Below, piece after piece: positions 10,160-21,642 of a stretch of 64,000 nucleotides of DNA (the first letter of the stretch is position 1; each line of letters begins with the position of its first letter). Source of the stretch: Aegilops tauschii subsp. strangulata (lineage: Eukaryota; Streptophyta; Magnoliopsida; Poales; Poaceae); NCBI RefSeq assembly GCF_002575655.3, contig NC_053037.3, positions 446,865,793-446,929,792 on the forward strand, written 5' to 3'. The translations under genes and the position numbers were made by a program. The notes under the pieces were generated by a model that had not been told where the DNA came from, ran no database searches, and saw only the letters and a program-made list of their open reading frames with translations.

Positions 10160-11930
10160 ACATATAAAGGTATGCTGCAAAAATTAAGGGTTTGGATGGT
10201 AATTTATGGCTGTTTCAGTTGCTGACCATGTGATTATGGTAGTCTACAATTTGCTTATGGGTTCTTCATTGCTTGATTTTTATCTCGGACAAAAGAGGGC
10301 CAGCCACACCTTTGAAATAAGCAGCGGTCATCCAGTCCAGAACAGGTATATGTTCAGTTCTGGTTGCCTTCCGTTTACTTGCCCGCAAGCAACACTTACC
10401 TCACATATCTATTGTTTTTTTTTTGTTATAGACTGAATCTGCTCGACAAAGTGTGGAAAGGCAATTACTGCTTGGCAAAGTGTAAAAAAGGCCAGGGTAT
10501 CATTTATGTAGTTATTTGGAATGCAAGGTTAGGAAGTAGGTGCTTCTCTCTTTACCATTCATTTGCCCCGCCACGCTGATTTTTGGCTTGCTAAGATATG
10601 GACTTTCTAAAATGGATGTGTGCAGATCCAAGAAATAAGATGAGAAGAGGAATCTAGCAAAGGAAGGTGAATCTTTTCTCTTGTGAATACAACAAGGTTT
10701 GTTCCTGCCAGCGAGCAACACAGATCTCATGCATGTACTGATTGATGCCTTGGTTATATTGATCTATAAAGATAATTTCAGCCTTCCATGTATTTGAACA
10801 TTTATTGTGTTGCAGATGAACTCTACCATGCTTACTGATATACTCCTGCGTATATGTATGTTTTACTAGAAGTTCCTATTTTTTAACTATTGCGTACCAG
10901 AAAATTGAATTGGCAATGTCTGCATAAATATGATGTATTAAATTATGTTTTGAGAGGGATTTGTTCATTTTCAAAACTAAGGAAGTTGGATGAGCTTAAA
11001 GCACCCATTCATCAGTTCACTGAACTTTTCGAATTCTATTTTAAGTCCACAAGAGGGCAAAATCATTGCTCTTTCCCAGATTATCTAAATCAGATGGGCG
11101 GGCTCCAAACTGCCAGTGCCATTTGTCGTTTTTGTGTTTTGATTTTTACTTGAGTGCCTTTGGACCGATGGTACTATGGAGAGGTGACATTAGCACGGTT
11201 GATGGTTGCTTCTCTCCTGTAGAGTACATCTCCTTCTATATTCCAATATATCAATAAAACAAGAGATCTATAATATCATTGTTTATGAAGTTCACAGATT
11301 ATTGAAGATTTTTGCTGCCATGGAATTGTGAGTTTGTGACTATACATTCTTGTGTCCTACATGTGAATTGAAGATGTATTGTCTCTGTATGTGAATGTCA
11401 ATATCCAGGTATGTAAGCAAGTCCTAACTTTTATTCACATATTTATCTATGAAATGCATGCAAGCAAATCACATCTTACAGACAAATGCCCCCTTATAGG
11501 TAAATGTGATGATTCATAAATTAACCAGTTGGAGATCTGTAGACAGTCAGGTGTACTGATAACTGGAGTTTAGTGCTCAAAATCCTTCTAACCTTTCTAC
11601 TGACTGTATTTTCTTGACGTCTTTAAGAGAAGAATGAGTACTATTAGTCATTCTCTATCATGTATAATAGTATAATACTGGAGATGTGAATGGATAATGT
11701 TCATTTAGCATAGTATTAGTAGATGATGATTTCTTTTCTTCACAGTCAACTCGTGTATTTCCTGATATGTTCAGTCTATTCCCAAATTAATTCGTAAAGT
11801 AGCCTTAACAATTATACAGTCTCTGTGTGTATTAGTACTCTGTTTTCTCTGGTTTTTGGTCAGCTGGAAGAATCAGTTTGTCATAACATGTGAAAATGAT
11901 TTTATTTACTTACGCTGTTGCTTTTATCAG
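10160..11930. other. T-rich low-copy DNA with isolated coding-like stretches
   Basis: The composition is intron-like, with occasional splice-like borders (10429-10430 TTATAG|, 10625 GTGCAG|, 10815 TTGCAG|). An open stretch at about 10975-11130 reads like protein (KLDELKAPIHQFTELFEFYF and on), but I do not recognise the family. No terminal repeats were found for an enclosing element. Confidence 0.25.
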
Positions 11931-12068
11931 TTAGCAACGATGTATGTCAAATGTAGTAAGTTAGGCATCGCAGTGAAGCTTGGCAAAGGGACTTCTGGTG
12001 AGGCCTACAAGGCTGGAAGCACTGTATGTAAGGTGGTACCCTCTGATGGATATTCATTTGTCAACTAA
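11931..12068 (+). pseudogene. Haspin-like protein kinase exon fragment
   Basis: A splice-acceptor-like CTTTTATCAG ends at 11930. The following 45 codons include KLGKGTSGEAYKAG and TVCKVVPSDG and end in VN followed by TAA (12066-12068). This matches, from memory, the glycine-rich ATP-binding loop and the start of beta-strands 2-3 of plant haspin, the histone H3-Thr3 kinase of mitosis, including the Lys of VCKVVP. Only this N-lobe piece is present; the family continues directly after VN with NGE-type residues, which are replaced by a stop. The catalytic HxD and DYT motifs are absent. It is therefore a captured or relic exon, not a working kinase. ARF-derived sequence lies 255 bp away on the other strand, supporting a mosaic of gene debris. 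Confidence 0.6.
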
Positions 12069-12322
12069 TACATGACCACACTAGAGAAGCACACGCCGCG
12101 CACACACAAGGATCCTATCAGGTTCCAAATATGTACGTGGATGTGGATGATCTTTAAATACCTGGATGATTATTCCACATAAACAAAGTCATATTGTCAT
12201 TTTTAACACAAGAACAAAGCAGTGTCCCATAACACAAATAGCTACTGCTTGTGTTGAGTAGAAAATCCATTCATTAGTTATGGGGCATCAAGAAGAGCAA
12301 ACACCAATGCGGTGAGACATAC

Positions 12323-12438
12323 CTGTTCCATATAAACATGCGGAAAGTTGTAAATCCTTTCACCTGGGCGAGGCACTGTGATCAACGGCCTAGCCCAAGC
12401 ATGCCATAGCTCCTTGTATAATGCGTCGCTAGAACTCC
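12323..12438 (-). pseudogene. Auxin response factor (ARF) exon fragment
   Basis: On the minus strand a 116-bp block is bounded by acceptor GTGCAG| (just above 12438) and donor |GTATGT (just below 12323). It encodes DALYKELWHAW, RPLITVPRPGERIYNFP and ends MEQ at the donor. This is the conserved N-terminal ARF segment ahead of the B3 domain (family form ELWHACAGPL...VPR.GE.VYYFPQGH.EQ), including the intron position right after EQ. Cys-Ala-Gly of the family is changed to Trp-Ala-Arg, and the FPQGH core is altered, which suggests relaxed selection. Neither the preceding exon nor the B3 exons are found nearby. It is a lone exon in a reverse orientation to the haspin piece. Confidence 0.7.
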
Positions 12439-12628
12439 CTGCACAAAGGATTCATTATGTGAACTAACATGGCAAGTTTACTTTGTAGCATGGTAAATTT
12501 AGTTTTATAGCATGGTTAAAATGCTATGTCAGGTATCGAACTCAAACATATAAACCATGCTACGCTACCCGCCTATCATCCGAAGGAGGGGCGGAGTGGG
12601 TGCCAGCCAGGTAGGCGGCAGGTGGGAG

Positions 12629-12742
12629 ATGGCAGCCGCCGATCTCACACGGCTCCTACGCCCTGCCACCCTCTCCTCCCCAGCTAAGCAGGAGGTTCAA
12701 GAGCAGCAACTAAGGAAGGAGCATGTCGGCGATATGGGCTAG
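12629..12742 (+). pseudogene. Short GC-rich coding-like fragment (37 codons), unrecognised
   Basis: An ATG at 12629 opens a 37-residue frame beginning MAAADLTRLLRP and containing AKQEVQEQQLRKE, closed by TAG at 12740-12742. The abrupt rise in GC and the amphipathic helix-like text suggest the first exon of a gene captured from elsewhere (HEAT-repeat proteins start in a similar way). I cannot name it. The next stretch (12750-12840) remains GC-rich before the DNA becomes T-rich. Confidence 0.25.
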
Positions 12743-14430
12743 CAGCAGGAAGACACGGCTGTCAGGTGCAGTTGATATGCTGCCACCTCGGCCCCTTCAT
12801 GCACGACTTCCAAGACCAGGGCCTTTTTCCGAGGGATGCGCTGTGTTTCTCTTTATTGTTGTTGTTTGTGATGTCCTAGATATTCCTTTGCTATATGATT
12901 TGAGATCATTTTATTGCTCATTCCTAAAGTGCTACGGATAATCTGATTGAGCTGACTAAGATAGATGTTCTTTTCTTTACTTGGCATCTGCTTCTCTTCA
13001 TTTTTCTACAATCCTTCCTTTACAGTTTGCACGCTGGTATGTTTTGTTGCCAGGCTCAAATCGGCGAGACCCATGCCAATACATGAGGTACAATATTTTT
13101 CTTATTTATTACTTGCATACATGTTGAGTTCATTCATCCTATTATGTATACTGATTAAACAGTACAGGTTGATACTTGCTCGTGCTCATTTCTCAAATTT
13201 ATGTTCAGGCATAACCTCGCAAAATTTTGGTATGCACCACTTATAATCAGGGCTTGCTTATTTTAATTCTTGAATTCTTTAGATAAATATCTATCATTAG
13301 TATTTGTAATCATTTTGTCGCTTAGGATTTCCAATTGCATTTGATTTCTATGCCGACATAGATCTTATTGCTCATCAAAGGTATCTAAAAGTTGTGTTCT
13401 CTGCAAACAGATGGGTTGTGTTAGTCAATAGAATACCTAAGATGTCAGTTTTGTTGCCAAATATTGTAATCCCAGATTTACAGAGTTCTAGAATAGAAGA
13501 TGATCTGGTGGTTACCTCTCTGTTATTTACTCGAATGACTGTACTTATATCTTACCTTCAAACTTTACCGGATGTTGGTTTAGTTTCCATCTCCAATCAG
13601 ATTAATGGTTTGCAGACCAAAGCCAATGTTTTATGGTGTTCTTATTCCTAATTTAGTTATACATTTCATTTGTAGTTTCTTCGTAGATAATAAAGCAGTG
13701 GCAGATGAACCAATAAGTTATCTTTGCCCATGCTTTATTGTAAGCATTAAATTTGCTCTCTGGTATTACTTTCAATGTGTTATCCATACCCATGCTTTTT
13801 GCGGCTATCATGTCCTATCAACTTATGCAGAGTCCATGATATCATACAGTTTGAAGTCGAAAAATTCATGATATGGGTGATATGGAAAAGTCATTGCCTT
13901 CTTTGCTGGAACATTCCCTGATTGCCTGGACTTCTTGGGTCAATCGCTGGACGCCACCCCCGTCTCCTGGACGTCATGACGCCGCCGATTTCCTTGACGC
14001 CGCCTGCCACTGATCTTCTATAACTCAATTTCTCCAATTTTTCTCAGCTGTGAGCTCATATATTTTTTGAGTTGTGAACTTATTATGTAAACTCAACACT
14101 TTGTTTTGTGACAAGTGAACTCATTTCATATTCATCTATCAATCATGGTTGAAGTGTCTATATGTCTCTCCCTTGCCAATGTACTAAAATTTGAGGTCTA
14201 CATACTTTTTTCTAGCCACAATTCCATTTCTTGTCTCTGAATAAGCTACAATAAATGCAAAGGAAGATATTGCAGCAAGTAGCTTATAGATTGAAATTTG
14301 CCGCATTATTTATTTGTCGTATTGTTGCTCACATGATTCTGGACGTGAAACTAAACATGACATGCTATTCTTGATGTAATTGTGAAATTGCATCCAACAT
14401 CAAGTAAAGATTACAGCAAACGTCACTTAC
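12743..14430. other. T-rich DNA with splice-like blocks and no recognised gene
   Basis: Short coding-like pieces such as 13206-13230 and 13327-13381 (GFPIAFDFYADIDLIAHQ) have AG/GT borders, and the frame continues open to about 13651. No family is recognised. 13920-14010 is GC-rich with repeated GGACG/GACGCCG words. I found no terminal inverted repeats that would define a transposon. Confidence 0.25.
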
Positions 14431-14509
14431 AGGTTGCTTGCATTCAACATCTTCAGAACTTCACACGCATCCATCTCCTCCTCCAGCTGCTGCTGCCATC
14501 ACGCCACTG

Positions 14510-14900
14510 GTGTTGATGTTCAGCGCTACCCACTTCTCCAGCATGTCGCGGAGCGAGCTGCGCCAACGTACGCAGGGGAGGGCGAGCTGTGCTGTCGCGC
14601 GCAGGCCTGGGCGAGCACCCGCAGTGAGCTGTGCTGGCACGCGCAAGCATCCGCAAGGCGAGGGCGAGCACCCACGGAGCGCAAGCATCCGCGACGCGAG
14701 CGCGAGCTGCGCCGGCCCGTGCAGACACGGACGAGCGCCGGCGGAGAGCTGCAGTGACCAGGGCGAGTTGCAGCGGTGCACGCAGCCATGGGCGAGCACC
14801 GGCGGCGACCTGGAGTTACTCGCTCAGGCGTGGGAAGCTAGGGCGGCGAGTTAGGGTACCTCGCGCAGGCATCAGCGACGTACGCCGGCGAGCAACCATG
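14510..14900. repeat. GC-rich degenerate repeat (GCGAGC/CGCAGG words)
   Basis: About 400 bp of very GC-rich sequence contains many variants of GCGAGCTG(C/T)GC and GGGCGAGCACC. Open frames exist on both strands simply because stop codons are rare. It may be a decayed first exon or transposon terminal region; the copies are too diverged to set a unit length by eye. Confidence 0.4.
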
Positions 14901-16230
14901 ACGACCAGAACAAGCTAGCCACAGAGCAATCGGATAACCACAAAAACATTGGATAAGGTAGAAAGAGGTAAGGGTACTTTGGTCCTTTCAGGTGACAGAA
15001 AATTGAAATGGAAAAGGAAAACGTAATGGAAAAAGAAAAAATGGCATGGTAATCGAAGTGCAACGGAGCTAGATGGCATTTTTACCAAGCCAATTTTGAG
15101 AGTGGCAATTTTGCGAAGCCCAATATCGGAAGTGGCAAATAACCGATTTTTCATGTAAAAAAGCTATCATGGACTGATCTCATGCCTTTCCTATAACGCC
15201 TTGTAAGAACATCATATCTAAATATCTATTTTCTAAAGGAAAAGTTGGTACTCAACCGATCGATTTTTCCCTAACATCCGTCGCGTTCAACGTCTACCGT
15301 GCGTCTTCATGGGCCCACGCACCGCATCTTTTCTTTCATCCTTATCTCTACTGAAACGCTATCTACACATACAAGCGGTCTGTTGCGAACCCACTAGGCG
15401 ACCATGGCAGGGCGACCAAGTCGGCTGGGCCCGAGCGGTCGCCGTCGAAGCTACCCAGGTGACGAAAGGAAGAGCCACGCCGCCTTCGCCGCGGCGCGAT
15501 CCCGGCCAGAGGTCCCCGTCGCTGGCGGCGAAGCGGGTTGAGGGACAGCGTCACGACACCGATGGGTCGGCCTCGCGCTTCCGCCGCCCATGCCCGCCAG
15601 GCCGTGTAGCGCATGCCGACGAGTTTCAACAACAACTACGAAGGTGCAAAACGGCGATGGCAACGACGACGTTGTTGCTGCGACATCCTTTCATTGTAAA
15701 AAAAATAAAAAAAATTGCAACATCATCCATGTTGCAAAAGTTCTTACCGCAACATCATCTTTGTTGCAAAAAGGTGAAGATGAAAAAGGGAATTTTGCTA
15801 CACAACCTATGTTACAAATGTTTCTGTAGCATGAGTTCTGTTTCAAAGGCTTCTGCAACGTCATCTTTGTTGCAATGGTGAGGACAGAGCTGGGTTGTTG
15901 GATAACATCAAATCTAAGGGCTGCCGAGGCGGCGGATCTTTTTAGCCCATTTTCTACTGCTTTAAGGATTTTATGATCAGACTCTAAATATTCTTATGTT
16001 CATAGCTTGAATACTCGGTTCACTTTTGGCCTTTGCGCCATTGGCGCAACGGATCATCTAGTCTATTAGAAAATCTAACCAGCTGCAGCACGGTGTTGCC
16101 TCCCGCCGAAGGTGCACACCAGGATCGCCTCAACACCTGTCACCGGCCATCCGCGTGGCGTAGTTAGAGCATTCGTCAACTCTGGTCCTAAAAGAAATTA
16201 CAAGCGCATCTAGTTAATCTGTGGGCAACT
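14901..16230. other. Unclassified repeat-like DNA with TTGCAAC-rich stretch
   Basis: No gene is supported. A GC-rich part (15380-15660) is followed by a segment (15680-15885) with repeated GTTGCAA/ATCATC(T/C)TTGTTGCAA words, a style known to me from Triticeae DNA transposons, probably MULE or CACTA derivatives. The inferred borders are uncertain. Confidence 0.3.
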
Positions 16231-16920
16231 GAAAAATAGCATAGCAATTGAAAAGGTTGTCATGTATTTTTTCTAGAACAAATTTTCTTAAAATTTGCCA
16301 ATGTGGCCATTTGCAAATTCTTAAGCTTCTTTATCCATATTTGCCATGATCTACAAAGGTATTTTTACCATGATATTTTTGGACTAAGGAAAATTTCCTT
16401 TTTGGACCATGTCAAATTTCTTTCTTTTGTGTCATTACGAATTTATTATTAGACCCTAGAAAATTTATTTTCTTGTACAGTGAAAACATTATTTTTGACC
16501 ATGGAAGCTTTTGTAATTTGGACTATGGAAAATTTGTATTTGGACCATGGCAAGTTTACTTTTGTAATATGACAAATTTATTTGTTCGGACATGGTTAAT
16601 TTTTACTTTAAATTATTTTACACGATGGCAATTTTATAAGTACACCATGCTAGTTTTATTGCCGGTAACATGACACTTATATTACCTAGCAGTTTTTTTA
16701 TATTGTATGGAGCATTGGAGTATATTAGACCAATGGCAAATTTTACGGTAATTTAGTTTTTCATAAGTCATGACAAGATGGAAATCATTGCAATTTTGCT
16801 AGGTGTTGGTTCATCTAGGCATTTTTGCTAGGTGCCTGTGTTCACTTACCTACAATATTTTTGCCATGACAAATGACACATCATGGTACCTTAGTACGGG
16901 TACCATCACCAGTGCCATTT
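16231..16920. repeat. AT-rich degenerate repeat built on ATGGCAA/GACCATGG words
   Basis: ACCATGGCAAGTTT, ACCATGGAAG, CATGGTTAATTT and similar words recur every 20-50 bp with T-rich spacers. A smaller patch of the same style is at 12470-12530. It encodes nothing and looks like a decayed transposon interior. Confidence 0.4.
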
Positions 16921-17239
16921 TAGTGCAAGGGACGTGAAGCCGGCTTCAATGCGGCGCATCGGCTAGAGTAGACTTCTCTGTCACTGCATCTGCATTGAAG
17001 TGCCGCCGCCCGCTCATCCGGTCACGTTTGGTTGCGTACTCAATTGGGCATGTATGATCGGGCTAACGGAGTGAGACATTGCCGTGATGGCAGGGTGTGA
17101 TAGTGTACGATTGGTCCAGGACATGAGTTCCTAGCGGATCCGTTTTGCTTTACTGCCCCTTGCTTGGATTCAAATGTTGAATATATAATGTATCCTGAAA
17201 GTCGGTACCGTGATCCCAATAAAAATGTTCCATATGAAA

Positions 17240-17870
17240 AATACATACATTTTATGATACATACACGAGAGTTTTTTTATGACACAACGATCAATTTTTA
17301 ATATTCATGATGAACATTTTTTATAAACACTCAGCATTTTTTGTTGAAATGCACTATCAATATTTTTTGAACACACGGTGTTTAAAAAAGTACACGATGG
17401 GCATTGTGACTTGTGAGTAGAAGATGAACAATTTTTCATTATAATGAGCAGTTTTCAATGAACGGTAAACATTTTTTAAACTACACAATGAACATTTCTA
17501 AACACATGCCGAAAGTTTGTCTAATGTGTGATGAACACTTTAAAAAAAATGTGAAAGCTTTTAGAAAAAATGTTCATGTAAGTATAAAAAGTGTTAGCAC
17601 ATAATGACATTTCTAATTACATGATGAATACTTTTTAAATACACTGTGAGTATTTTTTATGCTTGATCTTTTTTATTCAAACGATGAAATTTTGTGAAAA
17701 CATGATGCACATTTTTAAACGAAATATGGCCAAATTTTATTATACACGAAACATTTGAATGAACATGAATATTTTTATATCCATGGACATTTTTTTGACA
17801 TGCATGAACATTTTTAACACAAAAAGATTAAAGAAAACCAAAAAATGTAAAAAAAAAGAAACACCAATGA
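17240..17870. repeat. AT-rich degenerate repeat built on ATGAACATTTTT words
   Basis: Words such as GATGAACATTTTTT, ACACATGATG and TGAACATTTTTAA recur with irregular spacing through about 630 bp. No coding potential is present. I have the impression that such blocks are common in Triticeae DNA but cannot name the family. Confidence 0.45.
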
Positions 17871-18453
17871 AAAATAGTAACGGGGCATTCGGTTCACTCA
17901 CATATTTTTAGATAGTGCGTTTCAAGCCTTTTCTTTTTTTCAGAGAAAATGTGTTGCTAGCTTCTTTTAAGCACAAGTTTTTTTAACGCAATCTTTTAAG
18001 CACAAGTACATAGCCGGTGTATGTTCCTCCCACGTGACAGTGTCGTGCACCAAACGAACTCAGCTGTGCATGTTTTCCGTTAGGCGCAAATTGGAGGACG
18101 TTACATCTTTACTGATTTAAGTACCGTGTTGATGCCGGTTATGTACCAATGGAACATCCCAAAGTCACCGTCGGAGTTACCGGCCCGAAGACGGGGCTGT
18201 TTCCGTATATCACTGTTGCCTTCTACGGTGGTACATCCCGCACTGCCGCTGGAGACAATTGTCGCATACACGCGTCGATGTCCAGTTCGCCACCACTACC
18301 AAGAGCAGGCGAGGACGAGCGCTCTATCGCCGCACTCGTACTGTACATTTCTAATGTAATGTACTACTTTCAAAAATTAGGTTATATTCAACCACAGTTC
18401 AAATAATCTAATGTGTTCAGCATCAACAATTACCGCAAATTCATAAACCATGG
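17871..18453. other. Gene-free stretch; short unrecognised frame near 18150-18405
   Basis: A moderately GC-rich segment at about 18125-18360 gives two overlapping open frames (77 and 85 codons). Neither resembles a family I know, and overlapping open frames speak against coding. The rest is AT-rich. Confidence 0.3.
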
Positions 18454-18717
18454 CACTTCCTTTGTTCTAGTATAATGTAGTCTATATATTTTTTTGTAAA
18501 ATTCAAACTTTACAAACTCTGAACAAATTTCTATAGAAATTATTTATATCAACAGTACCAAATATATATGCAATATGAAAATATGTCTCATGATGTATCA
18601 GATGATATGTATTTGGTATCTCGATGTAGATGTTTTTTTCTCCAAACTTGATCATAGTTTGTGAAAATTGACTTTTGAAACAATCTATATGCACTACATT
18701 ATGAAATGGAGGAAATG
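18454..18717. mobile_element. Diverged Stowaway-like (Tc1/mariner) MITE
   Basis: The ends are inversely related: CACTTCCTTTGTTCTAGTAT at the left against the reverse complement of ATGAAATGGAGGAAATG at the right. Inward are ATAATGTAG(T/C) and the inverted words AACTTTACAAA / TTTGTGAAAATTGAC and TACCAAATATATATG / GTATTTGGTA. This layout matches Triticeae Stowaway MITEs that begin CTCCCTCCGTTCC. The flanking TA duplication is not recognisable, so the copy is old. Confidence 0.65.
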
Positions 18718-19199
18718 TCCTAAATACATATTTTTTTCCAGGAAGTATTTGAAAAGAGTTCTCAACCTCTTCTGCGACAAACTGAAGTATTCATTGTCCA
18801 CAGATTAGAGCACTGAGATTTTGGATTGCTATCACACATTCAGTGCCTCTAAATATTCAGTTAACTGCACTGCACAATTCAGTGTTCTAATTGTACACAC
18901 ATTCAGTTAACTCCACAACAAGTGTCACAAAATTATGTTAACACAGCGTAGAACATTTCATTTAACCAGCATTCAAAATTTTGAGCTGCGGCACACTAGA
19001 ATTCCGAAGAATCAGATGACAAGACTATTGAACAAATCTGAGCACTAATATAGCCTAATCTGATGTCCACATATATATGATCAATTACTATCACACAAAA
19101 AGTTGCCTCCTTGAAAACCCCTAGCACGATTCCTCAATTCGGGAGGAAGAGAACATACAATGTCGCCCCAAACAAACACATGCACATATCTCACATAGA
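18718..19199. other. AT-rich intergenic DNA, nothing recognised
   Basis: Several loosely similar phrases (CATTCAGTTAACT, CACAATTCAGT) recur between 18780 and 18980, suggesting old local duplication. No gene or element end is evident. Confidence 0.35.
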
Positions 19200-19569
19200 T
19201 TTTTTTTTCTCGAATACGCATAAGCATGCGTATCATTCATTAAAGGAGAAGGGGGAAAGACTCCCCAAAGTCATATTTACAAGTAGTATTTACATGCCGG
19301 ATTTTCCGACACCACCCACTCACTCAAGGCTCACTACATCCTATGTCTCATCCTCCCACCTGGCTACCTCTACTCCGTCTTGCACTCCGACGGTGCCGTC
19401 CTTGAACAGCCTTGCCTTCTCCCATAACGTGGCCTCCTCCATAATTCTCTGCCGAACTCTCGAGAGGGAGGGCATAGCTCCGTTGAACACGGTAAACCCT
19501 ACACGACACATACGTGAGATGCTGCCTAGAAAAAAAATCAGGATGGAGGGCACGACTATTAGAAATAAT
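19200..19569 (-). pseudogene. 3' end of a minus-strand LINE, split by the CACTA element
   Basis: A T9-10 run at 19200-19209 is the poly-A tail seen from the other strand. Beside it is GAATACGCATAAGCATGCGT, a small hairpin of the type found at Triticeae LINE 3' ends. Minus-strand reading of 19341-19553 gives RQRIMEEATLWEKARLFK, which resembles the extreme C-terminus of plant LINE reverse transcriptases (EEA-LW-xAGA). The upstream part of the LINE should lie beyond 38089, because the CACTA element inserted at 19570, but I could not recognise it there. Confidence 0.55.
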
Positions 19570-19753
19570 CACTGGTACAACGACGTGCTAAACAAACGGT
19601 TTTAACCCCTTTCCGCGACGGCACTTAGAACCGTCGCCAAGTGAGTGTGGGCGATAGGGGGGTCCTTCCCACACGACCCAGAAATCGTCGGGGATAGGCC
19701 CTCCTGGGACCCAGGCTGGGGCCGTGTGCGATCGGGCGAGGCATCGAAACCCA

Positions 19754-19962
19754 ATCATTTCCGTAGGTATGTACATCTCACACGGTGAATCCCAGAAATC
19801 ATTTCCGTAGGTATGTATATCCCACACGGTGAATCCCAGAAATCATTTCCGTAGGTATGTACATCCCATACGGTGAATCCCAGAAATAATTTCCGTAGGT
19901 ATGTACATCCCACACGGTGAATCCCAGAAAATCATTTTCGTAGGTATGTACATCCCACACAG
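19754..19962. repeat. 44-bp subterminal tandem repeat of the CACTA element (about 4.8 copies)
   Basis: Units start at 19754, 19798, 19842, 19886 and about 19931, each of the form ATCATTTCCGTAGGTATGTA... ending CCCAGAA. The copies differ at few positions. CACTA transposases bind such subterminal repeats, so this is probably part of the cis-acting end. Confidence 0.85.
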
Positions 19963-20341
19963 TTCATTGTGTGGAAACGTTTGTGCAAGGTGGCCTAACG
20001 CAAACAGTTCGCTGCCGGAAGCCGTGTGTGATTGTTAGTTGATCGAACACGCCTACTTTTTAGAAACCGTGCAGATTGTTTGAGTTCATCGCCCACGGTG
20101 CTGTCTGAGTAACCATTTGCAATAGAAAACCCCAATAAGCAGGGTAATTAGCCTATTATTGATAATCCATGTACTAATCAAACTGATATTTCTTATAAAA
20201 CACGCCAGATATTTCATATCCGTATAAAAGCAACCAGAATTTCATAATCGAATTACATCAGATAGCTTCGGCACTCAGTTACGCCATTACACAACAGCAC
20301 CAAGTTTCACATGCAGCATCAAAAAACTTTGGAAAGTAGCA

Positions 20342-20857
20342 TCATACACGGTAAATAGACAGATAAATCTCATCTGGGAAACTGCAGAAGCGGAAGGCAA
20401 ATATTGAGCCTTCAGCGATGTTGAATGTCCTTGCAACTTTAGGCCAGTGGCTATGAATAATTGCCCGCCCAACCTTCGTCCTCTTCAGCAAGACTCCAAT
20501 ATTGTACCGTGGGTGTTGAATGAATACCTTCCTCGCCTCTTGACCATGCAGGTGGTTTGAGAGGTAATCATCGGTGAACTGCTTTGAAAAGTACTGAAAA
20601 CAAAGCTATGCATAAATCGCTGTTGTAAATTTTGAAATGGCGCAAGGGGTAAAAACAAGGTAAAATAGTTGGTACCATCCTATAGTTGACTGATGTCTTC
20701 TTCATTGTGCAAACAAAGATCTTGCTGTTATTCGTCGCAAGTTTCTTCATCCTAACAATCTTTCTGAGTTTCTTGACTTGACAGATATTCATGGACATCT
20801 CATTTCCCCATATGCAAAATGGGTCGAACAGTGGGTCTAAGCCTCTGACAGCAGGAC
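20342..20857 (-). CDS. B3-like DNA-binding domain gene (last two exons) inside the CACTA element
   Basis: Minus-strand exons 20857-20676 and 20593-20342 are joined by a GTACCA...TTTCAG intron in phase 0 and end with TGA (20342-20344). An acceptor (CATGTAG|) precedes 20857. The first exon carries CIWGNEMSMN and a Lys/Arg-rich helix (QVKKLRKIVRMKKLA), then KIFVCTMKKT. The second reads FSKQFTDDYLSNHL, RKVFIQHPRYNIG, GRAIIHSHWPKVARTFNI, EGSIFAFRFCSFP and EIYLSIYRV. The order strand - basic turn - W - F - GD-like - FRF - hydrophobic strand matches the plant B3 fold. The usual GD is EGS here. No frame damage is seen in these exons, so the frame may be maintained. Upstream exons are unclear; a GC-rich frame at about 21380-21460 (minus) starting MAAMRVDRQILEE could be exon 1. 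The role, perhaps binding of transposon ends, is inference. Confidence 0.55.
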
Positions 20858-21642
20858 CTACATGTGCAAGACCAAATTGTAAGAAACCTAAATATTAGAA
20901 TGATTCCTGCAACTGCACAATAATGTGCTATTAGCCAAAGGACCCTACTTGAACAAACCTCGATGGTAAACCGCAGTGTCTCCCATTGTTTCCCTGCAAC
21001 ACACATAAGGAAGATCTTGATCAGGTTAATTGAGAGTTGCCATACTATCAGTAGAATATGTATTGAGTACAGCCAAATTGCAGAACTGAACCAAACAGTT
21101 AAATGGACAACAGACCAAATGAACCAAAATAGTTAACTGAGCACGACATTGCAGAGTAGAAACATGTATAAGAAGATAAGACAGTTAACAAAACAAAGAA
21201 TGCTTGAGAACAGTGCTACGAAATGTAGCAATTGTTGGACCAAAGTGTTAACTGAACATTACATTTCTGAGGACCAAACTGTTAACCGAACATCAGATTG
21301 CATATTAACATTACAGAGGACAAATCACTAGAAGGCACTGGCGGTGGCCTCGAGAAAACATCACGAACTGTATTTTAAAGTAGACAACCTCGTAGCGGTG
21401 TCGACGGTGGCCTCGAAGACGAGGTGCTCCTCCAAGATCTGGCGGTCGACACGCATGGCAGCCATAGCGACCTCGTTCGCGCGTGCGGCCGCATGCTACT
21501 GAGCTACACGTTATACTGCGTGCAAAATGGCTGTGGGCGGCGCTTAATTGGAGTAGGGGGGCAGTGATTTCGGTGGAAGGTGTCGCTCCATCGGTCGGGG
21601 CATGTGGGACGGGAAAGGGGAAGGATGGTGTGGGTGGGGTGT

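Noticed and set aside
14434..14854. Overlapping 95-138 codon frames in GC-rich DNA
   Set aside because: Three or more registers are open at the same time and the DNA is internally repetitive; no domain is recognised.
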